Of a stretch of DNA of 64,000 bases, positions 58,435 through 64,000 are shown piece by piece (the stretch's first letter is position 1; each line of letters begins with the position of its first letter). Source of the stretch: Nocardioides alcanivorans (lineage in GTDB: Bacteria; Actinomycetota; Actinomycetes; Propionibacteriales; Nocardioidaceae); contig NZ_JAKGRW010000002.1 in the NCBI RefSeq assembly GCF_021555175.1, positions 186,001-250,000 of the forward strand, written 5' to 3'. The notes beneath the pieces are model-generated. The model was given only the letters and a program-made list of their open reading frames with translations. It ran no database searches and was not told where the DNA came from. Both the position numbers and the translations under genes were made by a program.

Positions 58435-58480
58435 TCACCTGTTCTGGGTGAACGGCAGGGGCGGCTCCTCGCGCGACAGT
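58435..58480 (+). promoter_or_regulatory. LuxR-box promoter of LuxR regulator 3
   Basis: Dyad TCACC-TGTTCT-GGGTGA (58435-58451; arms extend to GTTCACC/GGGTGAAC) with -10-like GACAGT (58475-58480) 23 nt downstream. It argues that regulator 3 starts well downstream of an in-frame GTG at 58448, which lies inside the dyad. Confidence 0.6.
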
Positions 58481-58510
58481 GGGCAGCCCCGAACAGAGGT
58501 GGTGTCCGCG

Positions 58511-61243
58511 GTGTCAGGTCGCGTCCCGGAGACAGCACTGGACCCGGTGCTGGACGCCCGACTGGCGGTGCCGGTCCTGCCTGCACACCACGTCGACAGG
58601 CCGCGCCTGATCGCGAGACTCGACAGTAGCGCCGAGGCACCGATCACCCTGGTCAGTGCGCCGGCAGGCAGCGGCAAGACCGTCCTCGCCGCAGCGTGGG
58701 CGCAGGCGCGGGCGGAAGATCGGGACATCGGCTGGGTGAGTTTCGAGGCCGGAGATGAAAGCTCCGGGAGCTTCTGGCCGTTGGTCCTGACCCGACTCCG
58801 CCGTAGCGACGTCCGGCTCTCCCGCGCCTGTGCCCACGACGACCGTCGCTTCCTGGCCAAGGACGTGTGCGCAGCGCTCGCGGCGCGGTCTCGATCACTG
58901 ACGTTGGTGCTGGACGGTTTCGAGATCGCCGATCGTCAGCTGGCTGAGGACCTCGAGTTCGTGCTGGGCCACTGCGACGAGCGACTTCGTCTGGTGATGC
59001 TGACCCGCGCCGACCCGCTGATCCCCCTTCCCCGGCACCGGCTCCGCGGCTCACTGGTGGAGATCCGAGCGCGTGATCTCGCGTTCACGACGACCGAGGC
59101 AACCCAGCTCCTGAGACGTCACCAGATCGCCCTCGGCGAGGAAGCGGCGACCAAACTGGTCGACCGTACGCGAGGTTGGGCAGCGGGGCTGCGTTTCGCC
59201 ATGCTGACCCTGAACGGCAGCGCTGCCCCAGAGGTCGTGGTGGAGAGGATCGTCGGCGACGCCGGGAACATTGCAGAGTTCCTGATGAGCGAGGTCCTCT
59301 CGGCCCAGACGGCCGAAACTCGATCCCTGCTCCTGGCGACGAGCATCGTCGATCTCCTGCGACCGGGACTGATCGAGGAGCTGGGTGGACCGGATGCGAG
59401 TCGCCGCCTGGCATCGCTGGCGCGGGCCGGGATGCTGATCGAAGAACTCCCTGACCTACCTGGGTGGTACTGCTACCACCCGTTTCTGAGGGACCTCCTG
59501 CGTGCCGAGTTGCGCAGAACAGACGCGGACCGTCTGATCCCGCTGCAGCGCCGTGCTGCCTCGTGGTACGCGCGCCACGACCTGCTGGACGACTCCGTGG
59601 CCATGGAGGCGGCAGCAGGAGCCTGGGCCACTGCTGCGCAGCGCGTGGTGGAGGTATTCGCGCTCGCGCCACTGGTCGAGCACCAGGACTCGTCTGGACT
59701 GGTCAGGACTTTCGCTCAGATGCCGACCGACGCTGCCGGCGCTGCCGCCGACCTCGTGCGCGCGGCTCTGGCGCTGGGGCAGGGTGGCTTGGTGGAATGC
59801 GCGCAAGCGCTGAACGCCGCCCGTTCCTCACTCCGCGATGGAACGTTCGTCACGGCCGTGGGCCCAGCTGCGCAGGTCATCGACGCGATCAGAGCGACCG
59901 CCGCTCGCGAGCCTGCTGCGCTCGAACTCACCACAGCCGCTTGCACGATGATCAGCGAGACAGGCTCTGCCCTCATCCCGTTGGAACTCACGAGGCTGGC
60001 GCGCGGATGTCACGGGGTGTCCCTGCTTCGCCACGGCCATCTCGAGGCGGCGTACCTGGCCTTGGTGGAGACCGCCGGGAATCCATCTCAGCGGGGGTCA
60101 TCCGACGCACCGGTCCCCCTCGCACCGCATCTCGCTCTGGCCTCTGCCCTGCTCGACAGGCCGGACGAGGCGCGGAGATGGGCAGCCGCAGCGACCGGTG
60201 TCTCTGTTGAGACAGATGTCGCGGAAGCGGGTTCAGCGTCGGCCGACATCGGCACCACGGAACTGGCAGCTGCGGCCGTGGCACTGGCGTGGGTTCGTGC
60301 GGAACAAGGCCCGGGCGCGGAGCTGGAGAAATCCCCGCATGACGTCGTGGCGTCCCACTTCGACGATCCGCTGCACCAGACGTTGATCTGTCTTGCCCGC
60401 GCCCGCCTCGCCTGCGCCCACGGCGATCACCGGGCAGGTCTGGACCTTCTCCTGCATGGGACGCCCTCCTTGCCGGCGCATCTCGCCTGGGTTGAAGACC
60501 TTCGGCAGGTGCAGTTGATCCATCTCCATCTGATCGGAGCCGACCTCGAGGCCGCCGACCGGGCCGTGGCGGCGCTCCATGCCCCGTTGGAAGGCAGGGC
60601 GCTCCTCGCGCGTGGTCACGTCGCGGTTGCACGTGGAGACTGGACCGCGGTGCGGGCGTGCCTCGCAAGCCTTCCTCCGACGGAGTCCGCTGTGGCGCGC
60701 ACCGTGGCCGCTCGGGTGCTCGAGGCGGAGCTCGAACTGCACCGCGATCACCCGGTTCGGGCCCGCTTGCTCTTGGACGAAGCGTTCCGCCTGACGCCCG
60801 CGGAGCGGCTGTGGCGACCCCTGCATGAGGCACCACCGCGCGTCAGGGCGCTGCTGGCATCCGGCCGCACGGGCAAGACCCCAGGAGGCTTGCCCGCGTC
60901 TCGGGCACCGCTTCGTCTGCAGCGCTCGGAACCGGTGCGGACCAACTCCACAGGTGTGGAAGGCCGCACGGATCTCGCCGGAGCGCCGGCGATCCCACTG
61001 ACACCGAAGGAGCGGGAGGTACTCGGGCACTTGGCGGAGCTCCTGACCACCGATGAGATCGCGGTCGCCATGTTCGTGTCGGTCAACACCGTACGCACGC
61101 ACGTACGTCACATCCTGCGCAAGCTCGGCGTCTCGCGTCGCAACCAAGCTGTCCGAAGGGCGCGAACGCTGCGCCTCCTGGACGGCGAGCCGGGCCGCCC
61201 GGTGCCGACGCCACGATGCCCGGACATCACCGGGTTCGGGTGA
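58511..61243 (+). CDS. MalT-like LuxR transcriptional regulator 3
   Basis: About 910 residues in one uninterrupted frame. Walker A LVSAPAGSGKTVLAAAWAQA near residue 50, Walker B LTLVLDGFEIADRQLAEDL, DRTRGWAAGLRFAMLTLNG, helical repeats in the middle, and C-terminal HTH LTPKEREVLGHLAELLTTDE plus SVNTVRTHVRHILRKLGVSR. GTG 58511 is chosen since AGAGGTGG precedes it and earlier GTGs fall at or before the predicted transcript start. Its stop codon is part of the next dyad (61227-61243). Controls, by inference, its own gene and the neighbouring dyad promoters. Confidence 0.85.
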   Translation: MSGRVPETALDPVLDARLAVPVLPAHHVDRPRLIARLDSSAEAPITLVSAPAGSGKTVLAAAWAQARAEDRDIGWVSFEAGDESSGSFWPLVLTRLRRSDVRLSRACAHDDRRFLAKDVCAALAARSRSLTLVLDGFEIADRQLAEDLEFVLGHCDERLRLVMLTRADPLIPLPRHRLRGSLVEIRARDLAFTTTEATQLLRRHQIALGEEAATKLVDRTRGWAAGLRFAMLTLNGSAAPEVVVERIVGDAGNIAEFLMSEVLSAQTAETRSLLLATSIVDLLRPGLIEELGGPDASRRLASLARAGMLIEELPDLPGWYCYHPFLRDLLRAELRRTDADRLIPLQRRAASWYARHDLLDDSVAMEAAAGAWATAAQRVVEVFALAPLVEHQDSSGLVRTFAQMPTDAAGAAADLVRAALALGQGGLVECAQALNAARSSLRDGTFVTAVGPAAQVIDAIRATAAREPAALELTTAACTMISETGSALIPLELTRLARGCHGVSLLRHGHLEAAYLALVETAGNPSQRGSSDAPVPLAPHLALASALLDRPDEARRWAAAATGVSVETDVAEAGSASADIGTTELAAAAVALAWVRAEQGPGAELEKSPHDVVASHFDDPLHQTLICLARARLACAHGDHRAGLDLLLHGTPSLPAHLAWVEDLRQVQLIHLHLIGADLEAADRAVAALHAPLEGRALLARGHVAVARGDWTAVRACLASLPPTESAVARTVAARVLEAELELHRDHPVRARLLLDEAFRLTPAERLWRPLHEAPPRVRALLASGRTGKTPGGLPASRAPLRLQRSEPVRTNSTGVEGRTDLAGAPAIPLTPKEREVLGHLAELLTTDEIAVAMFVSVNTVRTHVRHILRKLGVSRRNQAVRRARTLRLLDGEPGRPVPTPRCPDITGFG

Positions 61244-61271
61244 GGTGCTGGCCAGGGTTGGAGCGGAGGCT
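61227..61271 (+). promoter_or_regulatory. LuxR-box promoter of DUF7144-sulfatase-FGE operon
   Basis: Dyad TCACC-GGGTTC-GGGTGA (61227-61243) with -10-like GAGGCT (61266-61271) 22 nt downstream. The last three bases of the dyad are the TGA stop of LuxR regulator 3. Leader about 44 nt. Confidence 0.55.
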
Positions 61272-61321
61272 GTTCGGCAGGGCAGCCCGACACGCGGCTG
61301 CTGAACGTCCAGGAGGTCGTG

Positions 61322-61786
61322 ATGAGTCAGCAACGCACGGGAGGGCCAGCTGGTCCGGCAATGCCCGACTACACCCGGAACCAGACTGGCTGGGTGGGGT
61401 GGATCGTCTTCGCGGGCATGCTGCTCGTCCTGCTCGGTGTCTTCCACGCAGTCCAAGGGCTGGTCGCGCTCTTCCGTGACGAGGTCTTCCTCGTCGGGCA
61501 GAACGGGCTGGTCGTGAATGCCGACTACACCGTGTGGGGATGGGTGCACCTGCTGGGGGGCATCCTTGCCGTCCTGGTCGGTGTTGGAGTTCTGGCAGGT
61601 CGTCTGTGGGCCCAGATGGTTGCCGTGTGTCTCGCCTTCGTCAGTGCGATCGTCAACCTCGGCTTCCTCCCTGCGTTCCCCATCTGGTCGGTCCTCATGA
61701 TCACGCTGGACGTGCTCGTGATGTGGGCCCTGGTCGTCCATGGAGATGAGCTGCGGCCAGACGAAGACGCGTACCCGCAGCAATGA
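61322..61786 (+). CDS. DUF7144 family membrane protein (paralogue B)
   Basis: A 154-residue four-helix membrane protein: GWIVFAGMLLVLLGVFHAVQ, DYTVWGWVHLLGGILAVLVG, AGRLWAQMVAVCLAFVSAIV, WSVLMITLDVLVMWALVVHG. Paralogue of the product at 53990-54421. ATG 61322 is preceded by AGGAGG. First gene of an operon with a sulfatase and its maturation enzyme. Confidence 0.83.
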   Translation: MSQQRTGGPAGPAMPDYTRNQTGWVGWIVFAGMLLVLLGVFHAVQGLVALFRDEVFLVGQNGLVVNADYTVWGWVHLLGGILAVLVGVGVLAGRLWAQMVAVCLAFVSAIVNLGFLPAFPIWSVLMITLDVLVMWALVVHGDELRPDEDAYPQQ

Positions 61787-61860
61787 CAGGTCCCGGTGCG
61801 AGGGCTGGGCCTGCGCCGCAGTCCACGACACCGGAGAGCGAAGACAACATCGGAGGCGAC

Positions 61861-63360
61861 ATGTCAGAACGACCGAACATCCTCATCATCTGGGGCGACG
61901 ACATCGGAATCAGCAATCTGAGCTGCTACAGCGATGGCGTGATGGGCTATCGCACACCCAACATCGACCGGATCGCTGCCGAGGGGATCCGGTTCACCGA
62001 CTACTACGGTGAACAGAGCTGCACTGCTGGCCGGGCAGCCTTCATCACTGGACAGAACCCCTATCGCACCGGTCTGACCAAGGTCGGAATGCCGGGCGCC
62101 GACATCGGATTGCGTGCGGCTGACCCGACCATCGCCACGGCACTCAAGGACCGCGGCTACCGGACCGGACAGTTCGGGAAGAACCACTTCGGAGACCGGG
62201 ACGAGTTCCTTCCCACCGCACACGGGTTCGATGAGTTCTTCGGCAACCTCTACCACCTCAACGCGGAGGAGGAACCCGAGCTGGACGACTACCCGGACGA
62301 GGCGGACTTCCCCGACTTCCGGAAGAACTTCGGGCCGCGCGGCGTCCTGCACTCCTGGGCGAACGAGGACGGCAGCCAGCGGATCGAGGACACAGGTCCG
62401 CTCACCAAGGAGCGAATGAAGACGATCGACGAGGAGATCCTTCCCGAGGCGCTGCGCTTCATGAGTGATGCCGATGAGGCCGACGTTCCGTTCTTCCTGT
62501 GGCTCAACACGACCCACATGCACTTCCGTACCCACATCAAGGACGGCAGCCGGGGCAAGGCAGGCCGGTGGCAGTCGGCCTACCACGACACGATGTGTGA
62601 TCACGACGAGCTCGTCGGCGAGGTGCTGGACTTCCTGGACGAGCAGGGCCTGGCCGAGAACACGATCGTCATGTATTCGACCGACAACGGGCCGCACATG
62701 AACACCTGGCCCGACGGCGGCATGACCCCCTTCCGCAACGAGAAGAACTCCAACTGGGAAGGCGCCTACCGGGTGCCGGCGATGGTGAGGTGGCCGGGAA
62801 GGATCCCGGCGGGCACCGTGCTCAACGGCATCGTGAGCCACAACGACTGGTTCGTCACCCTCCTCGCCGCTGCGGGAGACGCCGACGTCGCGGATCGGCT
62901 CAAGGCCGGGACCGAGCTCGCTGGGACGGCGTACCGCGTGCACCTCGACGGACACAACCAGTTGGATTACCTGACGGGTGTCAGCGACGCGAGCCCGCGT
63001 CAGCACTTCTTCTACGTCTCCGACGACGGCGATCTCACCGCACTGCGTTACGACAACTGGAAGATCGTCTTCCTCGAGCAGCGCGCGAGAGGCACGTTGA
63101 ATGTCTGGGCGGAGCCCTACACCGAGCTCCGAGTGCCCAAGATATTCAATCTCAGGACGGACCCGTTCGAGCGCGCGGACGTCACTTCGAACACCTACTA
63201 CGACTGGCTGTTGGACCATGCGTGGGCGCTCGTTCCCGCTCAGGCCTACGTGGGCAGGATGCTCCAGACATTGGCGGAGTTCCCGCCGCACCAGGAGCCT
63301 GCCAGCTTCAGCATCGACTCCATGATGGCCAAGCTGCGCCAGGGCGTGGCGAGCTCCTGA
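61861..63360 (+). CDS. Sulfatase (arylsulfatase family, formylglycine type)
   Basis: A 499-residue enzyme hydrolysing a sulfate ester. Metal-binding NILIIWGDDIG (Asp13, Asp14), the modification motif C54-T-A-G-R58 (C-x-A-x-R, Cys to be converted to formylglycine), GQFGKNHFGD, and STDNGPHMNTWPDGG for the second metal half-site are all intact. No signal peptide is seen, so it would act in the cytosol unless exported another way. ATG 61861 follows GGAGG. The gene for the formylglycine-generating enzyme follows 4 nt later, as expected for its activation. Confidence 0.92.
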   Translation: MSERPNILIIWGDDIGISNLSCYSDGVMGYRTPNIDRIAAEGIRFTDYYGEQSCTAGRAAFITGQNPYRTGLTKVGMPGADIGLRAADPTIATALKDRGYRTGQFGKNHFGDRDEFLPTAHGFDEFFGNLYHLNAEEEPELDDYPDEADFPDFRKNFGPRGVLHSWANEDGSQRIEDTGPLTKERMKTIDEEILPEALRFMSDADEADVPFFLWLNTTHMHFRTHIKDGSRGKAGRWQSAYHDTMCDHDELVGEVLDFLDEQGLAENTIVMYSTDNGPHMNTWPDGGMTPFRNEKNSNWEGAYRVPAMVRWPGRIPAGTVLNGIVSHNDWFVTLLAAAGDADVADRLKAGTELAGTAYRVHLDGHNQLDYLTGVSDASPRQHFFYVSDDGDLTALRYDNWKIVFLEQRARGTLNVWAEPYTELRVPKIFNLRTDPFERADVTSNTYYDWLLDHAWALVPAQAYVGRMLQTLAEFPPHQEPASFSIDSMMAKLRQGVASS

Positions 63361-63364
63361 CAAC

Positions 63365-64000
63365 ATGACGACCATGTCTCGTAGAGCCAGGCCGGCAGGA
63401 CGGGGTCAGGCCGATGACCGGCCCTGGGTCGACCTCCCAGGTGGCGTGTTCACCATGGGCTCCGACCGGCACTACCCGGAGGAGGCACCCACCCATGTGG
63501 TGCGTGTGGGTGCCTTCACGATCTCACCGACGCCGGTGACCAACGAGGAGTTCACCGCCTTCGTGAAGGCCACCGGCCACCGGACCGTTGCCGAACGTCC
63601 ACTCGACCCAGCACAGTTCCCGGACGCACCCCCGAGAACCTCGCGCCGGGGTCCATGGTCTTCACCCCGACCCCCGGTCCGGTGGACCTGAGACATCTCA
63701 GCCAGTGGTGGACTTGGACGCCGGGTGCGTCGTGGCAGTCCCCGGAAGGGCCGGGAAGCTCGGTCAAGCGGCGGATGGACCACCCCGTCGTGCACATCGC
63801 GCACGAGGACGCTCGCGCCTACGCCGACTGGGCGGGGGCGGACCTTCCCACCGAGGCCGAATGGGAGTACGCCGCCCGCGGGGGCTCGAGGCTGCGGACT
63901 TCACCTGGGGTGACGAGGCGCGGCCCGACGGTCGAATCATGGCGAACACCTGGGATGGTCCCGACTTCCCGTGGCGCAGCACGCGGGAGAGTGGCTGGAC
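63365..64000 (+). CDS. Formylglycine-generating enzyme family protein, two apparent frameshifts, cut by window edge
   Basis: N-terminal ~212 residues of a sulfatase-maturation (FGE/SUMF1-like) protein. [57 protein letters not shown] and [15 protein letters not shown] are classic FGE segments. Two single-base losses break it: one in CCCCC at 63629-63633 ([14 protein letters not shown]) and one in GGGGG at 63880-63884 ([15 protein letters not shown]). It converts the sulfatase Cys54 to formylglycine. The active-site cysteines would lie beyond the window. Confidence 0.88.

Overview
The window is a high-GC actinobacterial chromosome segment. Gene content (HtaA-type haem protein behind an IdeR-like box, class F-type sortase, SHOCT, DUF6325 and DUF7144 small proteins, actinobacterial HelD) and the dispersed GGTCGAG...TGTCGAGACC repeats at 3' ends of genes fit a Nocardioides-like member of the Nocardioidaceae. 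The genus is an inference from gene content; there is no rRNA to confirm it.

Layout. 0-2 kb: end of an ABC-2 exporter operon. 2-5.3 kb: GAF-domain regulator divergent from an aldehyde dehydrogenase plus DUF779 pair. 5.4-13.1 kb: housekeeping and membrane genes (AI-2E-type permease, enoyl-CoA hydratase, rhomboid protease, HelD helicase, upp, tadA, tRNA-Ser(CGA)). 13.2-18.9 kb: IS481-like remnant, iron-box-controlled HtaA surface protein, Fic protein under a 35-bp palindrome, LacI remnant. 18.9-25.9 kb: a light-response block, with a CarH/LitR-type B12 photoreceptor and SRPBCC gene divergent from a translationally coupled operon of FAD oxidoreductase, DUF1365, Cfa-like methyltransferase, SDR and photolyase. 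25.9-30.8 kb: XRE regulator and membrane partner, an anchored secreted protein, SDR-thioesterase pair, and a DHA2-type MFS exporter behind a structured leader.

30.9-64 kb is the most unusual part: a ~33 kb block that looks like one regulon. It has three large MalT-like LuxR regulators (Walker A at the N-terminus, LuxR HTH at the C-terminus), three SulP transporters, several small envelope proteins (GAP family, DUF1269, HdeD, YggT, two DUF7144 paralogues, YihY/BrkB, AI-2E type), three very short related cytosolic proteins, DUF6325, SHOCT, a ~2200-residue repeat surface protein with its own sortase, and a sulfatase next to a formylglycine-generating enzyme. Eleven inter- or near-genic copies of an inverted repeat TCACC-N6-GGGTGA lie in this block. 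Each has a -10-like hexamer 22-23 nt downstream of the GGGTGA half, and one dyad has -10-like hexamers at exactly 22 nt on both sides. This is the geometry of a lux-box/class II activated promoter. I infer that the LuxR proteins switch on the whole block, including two of their own genes.

Caution on sequence quality. At least nine genes are broken by single-base deletions, nearly all in G or C runs of 3-5. Every one is a missing base and never an extra one, which points to sequencing or assembly error rather than real pseudogenes or programmed frameshifting. I therefore annotate these genes as intact loci with the likely error position.
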